A stretch of 64,000 nucleotides of DNA. Origin: CADEDH01 sp047974625 (GTDB lineage: Bacteria; Actinomycetota; Acidimicrobiia; Acidimicrobiales; SZUA-35). Below, piece after piece: positions 16,392-25,120 of the stretch; position 1 is the first letter of the stretch; each line of letters opens with the position of its first letter. The DNA lies in NCBI GenBank assembly GCA_047974625.1, contig JBKECK010000039.1, forward strand, positions 9,051-73,050. Reading direction: 5' to 3'. Under the pieces are notes generated by a model. The model had not been told where the DNA came from. It saw only the letters and a program-made list of their open reading frames with translations, and ran no database searches. Made by a program: the position numbers and the translations under genes.

Positions 16392-17420
16392 ATGACCTTC
16401 GAGCTCGGCCTCATCTCCTTCGCCAACACCCCGGCCGACGGCGGCGGCACCGCCCAGGCCATCCGCAACGTGCTCGAAGCCGTGCATGTCGCCGAAGAGG
16501 TCGACCTCGACTTCTTCGGCTTCGGTGAGCACCACACGCCGTCGATGCCGATGCCGTCGCCGATGTCGCTCGTCAACGCCGCTGCCGCGTCGACCCGCCG
16601 GATCGGCCTCGGGACTACCGTCACGGTGCTGTCGACCGAGGACCCGATCCGGGTCTACGAGCAGATGGCCACCGCCGCCGCCATCGCCCCCGGCCGCGTC
16701 GAGATCGTCGCCGGTCGAGGGTCGTCCGACATCACCTTCGAACTCTTCGACTTCGACATGGGCGACTACGACATGCTCTTCGCCTCGAAGCTCGACCTGC
16801 TCCTCGAAGCCAACCGCCACGAACGCCTCAGCTGGTCCGGCCCGCACCGGGATCGTCCACTGGCTGACGCGACGGTGGTGCCGCGCCCCGACGAGCCGCT
16901 TCGGATCTGGCTCGGCAGTGGCGGCAGCCCCGAATCGGTGATGCGCGCCGCCGATCTCGGCCTGCCCCTGTTCCTCGGCATCCTCGGCGGAACCCCGCAG
17001 GGGTGGGCCAGCTACGGCGACGCCTACCGCGACGCCTGGGCACAAGCCGGCCACCCTGCTGACCTGGCCGACATCGCCGTCTCTGGCCACGGGTTCGTCG
17101 CCGACGACGACCGCCAAGCCAAGGCCACCTACCTCGAACACGAGACCCGCATGTTCCACACCGCGACCGCCGAGATCGGCCGGGTCGAACCCAGCCCCGT
17201 CGGCCGGGAAGCCAACTACGAGCCAGGAGGCATGGTCTTCGTCGGCGGGCCCAACGAGATCGCGGACCGCATCCTCGGACTCCACGACGTCCTCGGCCAC
17301 TCCCGCCAGATCATCCAGATGGACGTCGGCGGCATGCCCCACGCCACCTTCCTCCACGGCATCGAGCTTCTCGGGACCGAGGTCCTCCCCCAGATCCGAA
17401 AGGAGCTCGAACAGCGATGA
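16392..17420 (+). CDS. Luciferase-like (LLM) flavin-dependent monooxygenase
   Basis: A 342-residue TIM-barrel oxidoreductase of the bacterial luciferase family, using FMNH2 or F420. Recognisable: N-terminal MTFELGLISFANTP, the FFGFGEHHTPSMP motif, the RRIGLGTTVTVLSTEDPIRV strand, the phosphate-binding RVEIVAGRGSSD and the C-terminal LGHSRQIIQMDVGGMPH. Its length matches the LLM subgroup adjacent to small SDR-like genes. The ATG is 33 bases after the isomerase-type gene; its stop overlaps the next start (ATGA), so coupling is likely. The substrate cannot be assigned; oxidative detoxification with its operon partners is an inference. Confidence 0.85.
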   Translation: MTFELGLISFANTPADGGGTAQAIRNVLEAVHVAEEVDLDFFGFGEHHTPSMPMPSPMSLVNAAAASTRRIGLGTTVTVLSTEDPIRVYEQMATAAAIAPGRVEIVAGRGSSDITFELFDFDMGDYDMLFASKLDLLLEANRHERLSWSGPHRDRPLADATVVPRPDEPLRIWLGSGGSPESVMRAADLGLPLFLGILGGTPQGWASYGDAYRDAWAQAGHPADLADIAVSGHGFVADDDRQAKATYLEHETRMFHTATAEIGRVEPSPVGREANYEPGGMVFVGGPNEIADRILGLHDVLGHSRQIIQMDVGGMPHATFLHGIELLGTEVLPQIRKELEQR

Positions 17421-18067
17421 CCACCCCCACGAACGTCACCGTGTTCGGCGCCAGCGGCAAGATCGGCCGACACGTCGTCCACCAGCTCCTCGACGCCGGC
17501 CATCACGTCACCGCCTACGTCCGCGACCCCGCCAAGCTGACCACGACCCACCCCGATCTCAACGTCATCGTCGGCGGCCTCGACGACCTCGAAGCCATCA
17601 CTCGTGCTGTGACGGGCGCAGACGCGGTCATCAGCGCCCTCGGGCCATCCCTTCGGCGTTCAGCGACCGGGACACCGGTCGCTGACGGGACCCGCAGGAT
17701 CGTCGACGCCATGGACGCAGCCGGCGTTCGCCGCTTCACCGGCCTCGCCACCCCCAGCGTCGCCGACCCACACGACCAGCCGACGATCAAGGGAGCGCTG
17801 CTGCCCAGGTTCGCCCGGCTCACCATGCCCAACGCGATGACCGAGCTTGTCGCCATGACCGATGCGGTCACCGGCAGCGACCTCGACTGGACCATCGCCC
17901 GCATCACCAACCCCACCAATCGCCCCGCGAAGGGCCGCACGCGAGCCGGCTACCTCGGCCGAGACAAGGTCGGCTGGGCCATGACCCGTGCGGACATCGC
18001 CGCGTTCCTCATCAGCCAGATCGCCGACAACAACTACTCGCGGGCGTTGCCCGCCATCAGCAACTGA
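17417..18067 (+). CDS. NmrA-type NAD(P)-binding (atypical SDR) protein
   Basis: A 216-residue Rossmann-fold protein. The dinucleotide motif is at the N-terminus (VTVFGASGKIGRHVV), followed by the VTAYVRDPAKL acidic/basic loop and DAVISALGPS. The later part has MTELVAMTDAVTGSDLDWTI, as in the NAD(P)H-binding domain proteins related to flavin reductases and biliverdin reductase B. The classic Tyr-x-x-x-Lys of true SDR enzymes is not seen. It overlaps the monooxygenase gene by four bases and may supply reduced cofactor, or act on the same substrate. Confidence 0.82.
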   Translation: MTTPTNVTVFGASGKIGRHVVHQLLDAGHHVTAYVRDPAKLTTTHPDLNVIVGGLDDLEAITRAVTGADAVISALGPSLRRSATGTPVADGTRRIVDAMDAAGVRRFTGLATPSVADPHDQPTIKGALLPRFARLTMPNAMTELVAMTDAVTGSDLDWTIARITNPTNRPAKGRTRAGYLGRDKVGWAMTRADIAAFLISQIADNNYSRALPAISN

Positions 18068-18094
18068 CCACCCACGAACCGTTAGGAGTACTCC

Positions 18095-18637
18095 ATGACC
18101 ATCACGTCAACCCCCGCCCAGCAACTGAGCGACGGCCAGGCCGCCGGCACCTGGGCCCTCCAGCCCGCCACGTCGAGCATCGCGACTGCCACCAAGCACT
18201 TCTGGGGGCTCATCACCGTGCGCGGCACCTTCACCGAGGCGACCGGGACCGCGACCGTCGGCGCCGACGGCACCATCTCCGCCCACCTCGAGGTCGACGC
18301 CGCGAGCATCGATACCAAGAACCGCAAGCGCGACGAGCACCTCCGCTCCGGTGACTTCTTCGATGCCGAGACCCACCCCGCCATCACCTTCGCCACCACC
18401 GACGTCGCGATCACCGGCGACGCCACTGCGCACGTCACCGGCACCCTCACCGCTGGCGGCGCCCGACACGACGTCGCGTTCGACGCCACCATCACCGCTG
18501 ACAGCGGTGACCAGGCCACCGTGACCGCAGACGTCGTCGTCGATCACCGAGCCCTCGGCATGACCTGGAGCCCTTTGGGCATGGCCAAGCCCACCACCAC
18601 CCTCCACCTCTCCCTCACCTTCGCCCGCGGCCGGTAG
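18095..18637 (+). CDS. YceI-family lipid-binding protein
   Basis: A 180-residue protein of the YceI/polyisoprenoid-binding lipocalin-like fold. Visible are GTWALQPATSSIATATKHFW at the start, the DAASIDTKNRKRDEHLRSGD hallmark motif, FFDAETHPAITF and the final beta strands LGMTWSPLGMAKPTTTLHLS. No signal peptide is seen, as in many actinobacterial members, so it probably acts in the cytoplasm and binds a hydrophobic ligand. It sits 27 bases after the NmrA-type gene with a GGAG site, and closes the TetR-controlled operon. Confidence 0.85.
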   Translation: MTITSTPAQQLSDGQAAGTWALQPATSSIATATKHFWGLITVRGTFTEATGTATVGADGTISAHLEVDAASIDTKNRKRDEHLRSGDFFDAETHPAITFATTDVAITGDATAHVTGTLTAGGARHDVAFDATITADSGDQATVTADVVVDHRALGMTWSPLGMAKPTTTLHLSLTFARGR

Positions 18638-19130
18638 TCATCGACACGTCGATGCCGATGCGATCGCTTCCACGACCCCCGAGCGTTCATCACCATGATC
18701 ATGCTCGACCGAGGCAGCCTCGGACCCGACCTCCCTGGGCAGCCTGACCAACCCGCGAAAGGCGCAGCTGGCCCAGATCTCCATCACGCGTGGCCAGTCG
18801 CCGCGCTGATCACCAACGAGTTCCCCGTGCTTGCGGGACTCGAGGTGATCCCCGTCGACGGCGGCGCCACGTCAACGCCGCCTTCCGGGTAGGTGACCGT
18901 GTCCCGGCGAGGTTCCCGCTTCGATACGAGGACCCGACTGTGCGCTGACCCATGTACGGCGGGAGACGGCGGCTGCCGCTGAGCTCGTGATCGCCAGCCC
19001 CGTTCTGGCGCCGACGCCGCTCCAGATCAGGGCATCCCAGCACACGGCTAACCCTCGTCGTCGCCGCGGGTGGATCCACGTCGCCGTTGCGGCCTGAGCG
19101 TCTGACGACCAGTCGACCGAGCGGGGCTGA
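18638..19130. other. Intergenic stretch, no supportable gene
   Basis: Only short frames without motifs. Small protein-like scraps (LTNPRKAQLAQISITRGQ near 18745; ALITNEFPVLAGLEVIPVDG near 18810) hint at a lost gene. No RNA gene or clear terminator was found. Confidence 0.4.
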
Positions 19131-19550
19131 CTACGTCCAGGGGTTGAGGGTATCGACCTGGTCGAAGCGCAGGAAGTCCTTGAGGCCGCGGGTCACGACC
19201 GTCATGTCGTGCGCCAGCGCCGTAGCCCCGATGAGGGCATCGCGAAACGGCGCCGGGTCCGGCACGTGTAGCGCAGCCGCCCGACGGGCCACCCGCTCGT
19301 CCACGGGAAGCACCTTGCCATCGAACGCAGCGGCCACACTCCGATCAAGCCATGTACGCAGTACCGCCGCCTGGGCCGGGTCGGACCGCTCCACCAGCAG
19401 CACGCCGAGTTCAAGCTCGTGGACCGTGATGACGGAGATGAACAACTCGACCGACGGAACCTGCTCCGCCCACCCAGCGACCCCAGGATTCGCACGGCCG
19501 GACCGGACCTTGCGGAGGTCTGATACGACGTTCGTATCCAGAACGAACAT
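19131..19550 (-). CDS. vapC: PIN-domain ribonuclease toxin (VapC type)
   Basis: A 139-residue PIN-domain toxin, which cleaves RNA with a Mg/Mn cluster held by acidic residues. The acidic residues are visible: Asp5 (VLDTNVVSD), Glu in ITVHELELG, Asp in PFRDALIGATA, and an Asp in the AHDMTVVTR strand. Length is normal. The ATG at 19550 overlaps the stop of the antitoxin gene (ATGA), the usual arrangement. The open frame further upstream runs through the antitoxin gene in a different frame and is not coding. All catalytic residues are present, so the toxin looks functional. Confidence 0.88.
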   Translation of the reverse strand: MFVLDTNVVSDLRKVRSGRANPGVAGWAEQVPSVELFISVITVHELELGVLLVERSDPAQAAVLRTWLDRSVAAAFDGKVLPVDERVARRAAALHVPDPAPFRDALIGATALAHDMTVVTRGLKDFLRFDQVDTLNPWT

Positions 19551-19801
19551 CACTCGAACGAGGCCGGCTGAGCCAGGCCCACGCTCTTCGGGGCCACGAA
19601 CTCGACTTCGGCCACCCCGTCGGGCTCGGCCAACAAATCCAGAGCCCGGTGTGGCCCGACCAGTCGTTCGTAGGCCTCGAAGGTCAACAGCACATGAGCG
19701 GGCCGACCCCGATCCTTGATGTACACCGGCCCGTCCTCCGCTGCCGTTTTGGCGCCGCTCGTGTCTTGGTTGAGTTCCCTGCTGCTCATCTGCGTCACCA
19801 T
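19550..19801 (-). CDS. Phd/YefM-type antitoxin
   Basis: An 83-residue antitoxin for the downstream VapC-type toxin. The N-terminal DNA-binding part has the Phd/YefM pattern (SSRELNQDTSGAKTAAEDGP, then VYIKDRGRPAHVLLTFEAYE), and the acidic, flexible C-terminus (AEPDGVAEVEFVAPKSVG) would wrap the toxin. The ATG at 19801 has GGAGA six bases upstream; a second ATG four codons in is possible. It is expected to repress its own operon, probably through the repeated element at 19811-19826. Confidence 0.85.
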   Translation of the reverse strand: MVTQMSSRELNQDTSGAKTAAEDGPVYIKDRGRPAHVLLTFEAYERLVGPHRALDLLAEPDGVAEVEFVAPKSVGLAQPASFE

Positions 19802-19810
19802 GGGATCTCC

Positions 19811-19826
19811 ACGTAACTACGTAACG
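19811..19826 (-). repeat. Tandem ACGTAACT/ACGTAACG element upstream of the antitoxin gene
   Basis: Two eight-base units in direct repeat, each with an ACGT core and joined by a TACGTA palindrome, lie 10-25 bases before the antitoxin start. Position and repetition suggest an operator for the Phd/YefM-type antitoxin, but the sequence differs from the known TGTACA-type sites. Confidence 0.35.
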
Positions 19827-19978
19827 TCGGGACAGGACCGGAGGCAACCCGCAGCTGCCGAACACTCGGTCTTCGGCGTTGACTCCCACGACTCGCGACG
19901 ACGCCGGCCGATGCTGAAGCTTGTGGGGCTCGAAACCCGCGCGTTGGTGCTGACCAGCCTCGACACCGCCCATCCTGG

Positions 19979-20104
19979 ATGCCTGTGTTCCACATCCTTT
20001 ACCGCCTCCTCGCCGCATTGGCGCGACTGGCGGTCCGTTCCGGCCGCTCCAAAGACCTCTCGATCATCGTCCTGCGCCGCCAGCTTCAGGTACTCCGCCA
20101 CACG
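19979..20104 (+). mobile_element. Integrase-core transposase, N-terminal fragment
   Basis: The frame reads FHILYRLLAALARLAVRSGR, then SKDLSIIVLRRQLQVLRHTA. This is the N-terminal helix of actinobacterial integrase-core (rve) transposases, which typically read RSGRSKDLEIIVLRHQLTVLRR. After about 42 codons the similarity stops; no catalytic domain or terminal repeats are seen. Sequence from 20105 to 20395 holds no assignable gene, although a plus-strand stretch near 20230-20380 (FGLDDFTMLVGPDAAACRLE) looks protein-like. Confidence 0.55.
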
Positions 20105-20395
20105 GCTTCGGCCGCCGCACGTGGTGGGCGGGGTTGCGGTCGACGAGTCGATCCTGGGAGCAGTAGTTGTAGCACCCGCAGATCGTCGACGGCCGCCGCC
20201 CGATCGTCGCAGGGGCTTTGCCCACATGCTCCATGCCGACGGCAACCCGGTCCAAGTGTTCGGCCTCGACGACTTCACCATGCTCGTCGGACCCGACGCT
20301 GCCGCATGCCGACTGGAGGTCGGCGTCGTAGAGGCGGAGGGGATCGAGTTCATCGTCCACCCGTGGCGGCCCGACCCAAGTCCCTGGAGAGCCAG

Positions 20396-20627
20396 ATGCC
20401 CCGATCCACCCAAGAGATCCTCGACCACGCCGACAAACTGGCCCAACGCTTCGAGGACTATGAACCCGCACCCGGCGGCGAGCGCCCAGTCGAGGACTAT
20501 CTGGTCGAGCGAGAGCCTGGCAGCCGCCGACACGGAGTTGAAGGAGGCCTACCGCCGCCAGCCGGCCGAGCCCGCACTCGTCCAGTCGGCGCGCAGGCTC
20601 GCCGCTGAAACCGCCCCGGCGTGGTAG
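20396..20627 (+). pseudogene. Antitoxin gene for MazF, apparently frameshifted
   Basis: The ATG at 20396, with GGAGAG upstream, opens MPRSTQEILDHADKLAQRFE then DYEPAPGGERPVEDYLVERE. This is the start of a small helical protein often found before mazF in actinobacteria. Around 20510 the likely continuation (SLAAADTELKEAYRR and on to AETAPAW) lies in another frame and ends with the TAG at 20625-20627, inside the mazF start. Read without a shift the protein would end in arginine-rich sequence. Either the antitoxin is broken, or a programmed or assembly-level shift is involved. Confidence 0.5.
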
Positions 20628-20944
20628 CCCGCAACGACATCTACTGGGCGAACCTCGGACCACCGGCCGGGCGCTGGCCCGTGTGCGTGTTGACCCGCGA
20701 CGCAGCGATCGAGGTCCTCACCGCTGTGACCTGTGCTCCGATCACGCGCACCATCCGCGGTATCCGCTCAGAAGTTGAACTCGGACCCCAGCACGGACTC
20801 CCCGAGGCGTGTGTCATCAGCTGCGACAACGTGGTCACGATCCCACTCGAAGACTTCGACGACGAACCCGTCGGCCACCTCGACGAGATGACCAGAACAC
20901 TTCTCGACCAAGCTCTGCGCTACGCGCTCGACATCGTCTCCTGA
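20621..20944 (+). CDS. mazF: MazF/PemK-type mRNA interferase toxin
   Basis: A 107-residue SH3-like barrel toxin that cuts mRNA. It shows the family start VARNDIYWANLGPPAGRWPV, the TCAPITRTIRGIRSEVELG strand pair with the conserved Arg/Thr, and CVISCDNVVTIPL near the active site. The GTG start overlaps the stop of the upstream antitoxin frame (GTGGTAG), normal for mazEF. The toxin looks complete, whereas its antitoxin appears frameshifted. A second, internally deleted copy of its gene lies at 25121-25211. Confidence 0.85.
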   Translation: MVARNDIYWANLGPPAGRWPVCVLTRDAAIEVLTAVTCAPITRTIRGIRSEVELGPQHGLPEACVISCDNVVTIPLEDFDDEPVGHLDEMTRTLLDQALRYALDIVS

Positions 20945-21093
20945 ATCACAGCTCGGCCCTCCGAAGGTCGACGAAAGTCGATTCCGCGACCTACGAACGA
21001 CCAAGAGATGGTCAGCCGCCAACCGCCCTTCGGGCACCGGATCGTGGCCGACCGCCCGATGCGGCGAAGCGTCTGCGCGCTCAAGCTGGCCAC

Positions 21094-21924
21094 ATGATCA
21101 CCACGACCGCTCTCACGAAGAGTTACGACAAGAAGCAAGTCGTGCGCAACGTCTCATTGCACTGCGAACCCGGGACCATCACCGGCTTCCTCGGGGCAAA
21201 CGGCGCTGGGAAGTCGACCACGCTGAAGATGATCGTCGGACTGGTTCGACCCGATCGCGAGACGGCGACCATCGACGGGCGACCCTTCGTCGAGTTGCCC
21301 AACCCGACGCGGGTTGCCGGACTGCTGCTCGACGCCTCCGCGGTGCATCCCGGGCGCAGTGGCCGGGCCACGCTCACGATCGCGGCGCGACTGGCGAGCG
21401 TCGATCCGAAGCGGGTCGAGCTCCTGTTAGACCTGGTCGGGCTCACCGAGGCAGCGGACAAGCGGATCGGGACCTACTCCCTCGGCATGCGCCAACGCGT
21501 CCGCATCGCCCAGGCTCTCGTCGGAGAACCGGCGGCCCTGATCCTCGACGAACCGGCCAACGGACTCGACCCCGAGGGCATCGCCTGGATGCGAACGCTT
21601 CGGCGCGACTTCGGTGCCGTCGTCACTGCCGGTCGACTGGATGATCTGCTCGCTAGCTCCACGATCCTCGTCCGCAGCCCCGACGCCAATGGACTGGCCT
21701 CGGCGCTCCTAGCTGCCCAGATCGGCTACGTCGCCGGGCCGGGAGAAGCGCTCACCGTGGCTGTCTGCGGAGGTCGGATCACGACCGCGGCGCTGGCAGG
21801 TATCGCCCGCGACGACCAGGTGCTGCTCACCGAGCTACGGCGGTCCGAGACAAACGAACTTGAGCAACTGTTCTTCTCTCTCACCGCCGTCACGCCGGCT
21901 CCGGCCCGGGAGCCGGCGGCATGA
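21094..21924 (+). CDS. ABC-2 exporter ATPase lacking the H-loop
   Basis: A 276-residue ATPase of the ABC-2/DrrA type. Walker A GANGAGKST, signature YSLGMRQR and Walker B ALILDEPANGLDPEG are intact. Directly after the D-loop the sequence jumps from WMRTLRR to DFGAVVTAGRLDDLLASS; the 40-50 residues that should hold the TVLVSSH switch histidine and following helices are missing, in frame. ATP hydrolysis would be expected to be strongly impaired. The ATG at 21094 is used because the family's N-terminal strand begins there. It overlaps the permease gene by four bases (ATGA). Confidence 0.82.
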   Translation: MITTTALTKSYDKKQVVRNVSLHCEPGTITGFLGANGAGKSTTLKMIVGLVRPDRETATIDGRPFVELPNPTRVAGLLLDASAVHPGRSGRATLTIAARLASVDPKRVELLLDLVGLTEAADKRIGTYSLGMRQRVRIAQALVGEPAALILDEPANGLDPEGIAWMRTLRRDFGAVVTAGRLDDLLASSTILVRSPDANGLASALLAAQIGYVAGPGEALTVAVCGGRITTAALAGIARDDQVLLTELRRSETNELEQLFFSLTAVTPAPAREPAA

Positions 21925-22697
21925 CCACGGCCTTGTCCCCCCGAGCCATCGGCATCGACCAGGCATCGTCGGGCCCAGGTCCCATCCCCATGTCCCGGCT
22001 GGTGCGGGTCGAGTGGGCCAAAGCTACCGATACCCGCGCCGCCCGCTGGCTCCTCGCTCTCGTCGCCCTGTCGACCGTGGCAATGATGCTGGTGCCGTTC
22101 GTCATCTCGACGAGCTTCGACCAGACCTACGCCAGCTACCTCCGCGTTGGCGCCTTCGGACTGACGATCCTGCTTCCTGTGGTGGCGATTCTTCTGTTCA
22201 CCGGCGAATGGAGCCAACGCAGCGTCATCACCACCTTCACCCAGGAACCGCGACGCCTCCGGGTGTTGAAGGCCAAGTTGGCGGTGTCGCTCCTCCTCGG
22301 TGGTGGCGGAGCGGTCTTCGCTGGAGTGGTCGCTGCGGCCGGTCTTGCGCTGGCGGCGGCCTCAGGCCGCGCTCTCGAGTCGGACCTGACCGTCGGGGCC
22401 ATCGCCAGCTGTTTGCTGTTCGTGCTCCTCAACGTCCTCTTCGGCGTCGCTCTGGGGGCGTTGCTGCAGAACTCCGCGGCTGCCATTGCCGCCGCCTTCG
22501 CCCTTCCCGCCGGCCTCGAGCTGCTCGGAACGGCATCGACGCTGGTGGCGGACTGGATCGACATGTCCGTCTGGAACTGGGTGATCGAGAACGACTGGGC
22601 CGGCCATGGGCCACAGATCTCGTTCTCGGTCCTCGTCTGGGTGGTGATCCCGCTCGCCGCCGGCTTCGTCCGGACGATACGTCGCGACGTCGCCTAG
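21921..22697 (+). CDS. ABC-2 transporter permease
   Basis: A 258-residue integral membrane protein with about six helices (first at roughly residues 43-62, WLLALVALSTVAMMLVPFVI). It has the ABC-2 features FTGEWSQRSVITTFTQEPRR before the second helical block and LNVLFGVALGALLQNSAAAI. Its start overlaps the ATPase gene end, so the two are co-translated; together they would form an exporter of the kind used for antibiotics or lipids, but the partner ATPase is damaged. Substrate unknown. Confidence 0.83.
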   Translation: MTTALSPRAIGIDQASSGPGPIPMSRLVRVEWAKATDTRAARWLLALVALSTVAMMLVPFVISTSFDQTYASYLRVGAFGLTILLPVVAILLFTGEWSQRSVITTFTQEPRRLRVLKAKLAVSLLLGGGGAVFAGVVAAAGLALAAASGRALESDLTVGAIASCLLFVLLNVLFGVALGALLQNSAAAIAAAFALPAGLELLGTASTLVADWIDMSVWNWVIENDWAGHGPQISFSVLVWVVIPLAAGFVRTIRRDVA

Positions 22698-22794
22698 GCC
22701 GGCTCGACCGGATCTGGTCGATCGAGACCGCTCGGTCGCTGACCGGCCCACCAACACATCCCCCATTTTCGCGAATTGTCCCGAAAGGACGACC

Positions 22795-24072
22795 ATGAAT
22801 CGCCACTGCCGCGGCCGACGGGTCGCCACCCTCTGCAGCCTCGCCGTCCTCACCGCCGGCGCACTGCTGACCAACGGGTGCGGATCGCCGCAATCATCGG
22901 CCACCCCACCAACACCGGGAGCCCAGACGCCCGAACTCACCTACGCGGAGCAAGGCACGCACGCCCTCGGCTATCAGGTCTTCACCACCACCGGCGCGCA
23001 CGAACAAGCCCTCACACTGCGGGCCTGGTACCCGGCAACTCGAACCGACGACCAGCGACCCACGACGATCACCTACACCGCGCCAAACAAGTTCGACGAA
23101 CAGATCACCCCCGGCACCGAGATCAGCGCAGTCGGTAGCGCGATCGATGGCGGCCAACCCGAACGGACCGGTGGGCCATACCCGCTCGTGGTCTTCTCCC
23201 ACGGCTACGCGCTCAGCCCGATCGTGTACAGCACCCTGGTCGAGCACTACGCATCACAGGGCTACGTCGTGCTCGCTCCCGAACACAACGAGACCTTCGA
23301 CGGCTCACTCACCGGGTTCTGGCAGGAGTTGATCGACAGACCCGTTGACATCGATCAAACCATCGACGAGGCGGAACGACTCACCGAGCCCGGAGCGCCG
23401 TTGGACGGAATGATCGACCTGGACAACATCGCCGTCGTCGGCCACTCCTACGGCGGGTACACCGCTCTCGCCGCTGGGGGTGCACAGTTCGACTTCGCCG
23501 CCTACAAGACCCGCTGCGCGGCCCTCACAGCAGAAGATCCGCTCAACTTCTTCTGCGCTCCCCTACCCAACGAGTCGGACATGGCCGCACGAGCCGGACT
23601 CGACGAGGTCCCCGATGGTCTGTGGCCGTCCATGGGAGACTCGCGAGTCAAGGCCGTGGTCTCGATGGCCGGCGACGCATACCTCTTCGATCAGCGCGGC
23701 CTGGAGCAGCTCGAGGTTCCCGTCATGGTCATGGGCGGAACACTCGACGACGGCACCCCGTACACCTGGGGAGCGAAACTCACCTACGACCACGCAGCAA
23801 GCGACAACAAGTCGCTCCTCAGCTTTCCCGGCGCCGGCCACATGCTCTTCCTCGACCCGTGCAAGAACCTCCTCTGGGTCCAAGACTCTGCCTACCGCGA
23901 TGGGATCTGCACCGACGCCGTCTGGGACGAACGGCCTCTCGACATCGTCGCCCACTACAGCACTGCATTCCTACGCGAAACGCTCGACGCCGACCCCGAA
24001 GCTCGGGCCGCCCTCACCGGCCAGCAACCCGACCTCGACAACGTCGAGTACCGCACAACCAATCGGCCATGA
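22795..24072 (+). CDS. Secreted alpha/beta-hydrolase lipoprotein (PAF-acetylhydrolase-like)
   Basis: A 425-residue hydrolase. The N-terminus has basic residues, a hydrophobic helix and a lipobox-like LLTNGC (Cys29), so it is probably anchored outside the cell membrane; the NG before the Cys is not the best lipobox. The fold is of the PAF-acetylhydrolase/dienelactone-hydrolase type: oxyanion-loop VVFSHGYALSP, nucleophile Ser218 in VVGHSYGGYTALAAG, a candidate acid in MGGTLDDGTPY and the His in FPGAGHMLF. The ATG has AAAGGA five bases upstream. Its stop overlaps the ATG of the next frame (ATGA at 24069). The natural ester is unknown. Confidence 0.82.
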   Translation: MNRHCRGRRVATLCSLAVLTAGALLTNGCGSPQSSATPPTPGAQTPELTYAEQGTHALGYQVFTTTGAHEQALTLRAWYPATRTDDQRPTTITYTAPNKFDEQITPGTEISAVGSAIDGGQPERTGGPYPLVVFSHGYALSPIVYSTLVEHYASQGYVVLAPEHNETFDGSLTGFWQELIDRPVDIDQTIDEAERLTEPGAPLDGMIDLDNIAVVGHSYGGYTALAAGGAQFDFAAYKTRCAALTAEDPLNFFCAPLPNESDMAARAGLDEVPDGLWPSMGDSRVKAVVSMAGDAYLFDQRGLEQLEVPVMVMGGTLDDGTPYTWGAKLTYDHAASDNKSLLSFPGAGHMLFLDPCKNLLWVQDSAYRDGICTDAVWDERPLDIVAHYSTAFLRETLDADPEARAALTGQQPDLDNVEYRTTNRP

Positions 24073-24107
24073 CGGGCGGTCGTCCCACCGCAATGAAGGA
24101 CGGAGAG

Positions 24108-24911
24108 ATGCGATCATCGACCAACACACAGGCCGCAGTGGAGTCCCTTCACATGCCCGATAGCGCCGCAGCGGCAACAATAGGGCCGACCCCGACCAAA
24201 GCGCCGCGAGAGCGCGTCCTTGGAGCGACCGCCATCGCCTTGGCAGCGTCGATCGTGATCCAGAACGCGATGTTCGGCTGGGCCGATGCGCCAGGCTACG
24301 GGGACCCGATCAACGACGTCCTCGCCTGGCACCAGCAGCACCGCGCCGTCGTCGCGATCGCAGTTGGCCAGGAGGCGCTGCACCTGCTGCTGCTACTCGC
24401 GTTCGTCACGGGTTTCCACGGGCTCGTCCAGCAACGCCGAGAAGCCGGAGCAGACTGGTCACGCCTCACCATGGCTGCCGCCACAGCCCTCTCCGCAGTC
24501 CTCGGCCTCTACTCAGTCCTGTGGATCGGAGCCGTACTCTCCGCCGACGGGATCGCCGTACCGAGCCCGGAGTTCGAGCTCGCCTGGCAGATGCATGCAG
24601 CAGCGTTCGCCCTGGCGCTGCCAGCGCTCGGCACCACCTTCATCGGCGCTGCGCTGGCAGCACACAGGAGCCGGCTAACACCGCGCTGGCAATGTCTGCT
24701 CGGCTTGACCGGCGGAGGCCTGCTTCTCGTGGCCGGGGCCGCCAGCCTCGCGATCGCGGATGGTTCGGCGATCCTCTTCGTCGGGATGCCAGGCTATGCC
24801 GCCTGGCCCGTCTGGCTGTTCGCGATCGGCGTACGACTGGTGCGCGCTCGAACAGCCGGTCGTCCCGAAGACGCCTCGACCGCCGGGGACGAGACCCGCC
24901 GGTCACGCTGA
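24108..24911 (+). CDS. Six-helix membrane protein of unknown function
   Basis: About 267 residues, with six hydrophobic helices, the first starting at VLGATAIALAASIVIQNAMF and the last at YAAWPVWLFAIGVRLV. Charged tails lie at both ends. Three in-frame ATGs are possible: 24069 (overlapping the hydrolase stop), 24093 and 24108. The last is chosen because AAGG lies eight bases upstream, but coupling from 24069 is equally reasonable. The layout resembles unassigned actinobacterial DUF4386-like membrane proteins. It is probably co-transcribed with the hydrolase gene. Confidence 0.7.
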   Translation: MRSSTNTQAAVESLHMPDSAAAATIGPTPTKAPRERVLGATAIALAASIVIQNAMFGWADAPGYGDPINDVLAWHQQHRAVVAIAVGQEALHLLLLLAFVTGFHGLVQQRREAGADWSRLTMAAATALSAVLGLYSVLWIGAVLSADGIAVPSPEFELAWQMHAAAFALALPALGTTFIGAALAAHRSRLTPRWQCLLGLTGGGLLLVAGAASLAIADGSAILFVGMPGYAAWPVWLFAIGVRLVRARTAGRPEDASTAGDETRRSR

Positions 24912-25120
24912 CGCCCTGCGCCGGGTCGCCGACGCCGGAGCCCGAACCGGAACCACCGAACCCGCTCGGCGGCGTCCAGTGTCCAAGCAGTCAGGCTGCC
25001 TTCTGAGACTGGCGCAGCGAACAACGCCATCCATCGCTTCCGGGGCGCGCTGGAGGGGGGACGTGTTGACCCGGGTTGACGGATCAGCAGATACACCGCG
25101 ACCGTGCGAACTCGTGGCCC

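Noticed and set aside
20226..20390. Protein-like stretch FGLDDFTMLVGPDAAACRLE between the integrase relic and the antitoxin
   Set aside because: No start, no family recognised, and its frame runs on into the shadow of the antitoxin gene.
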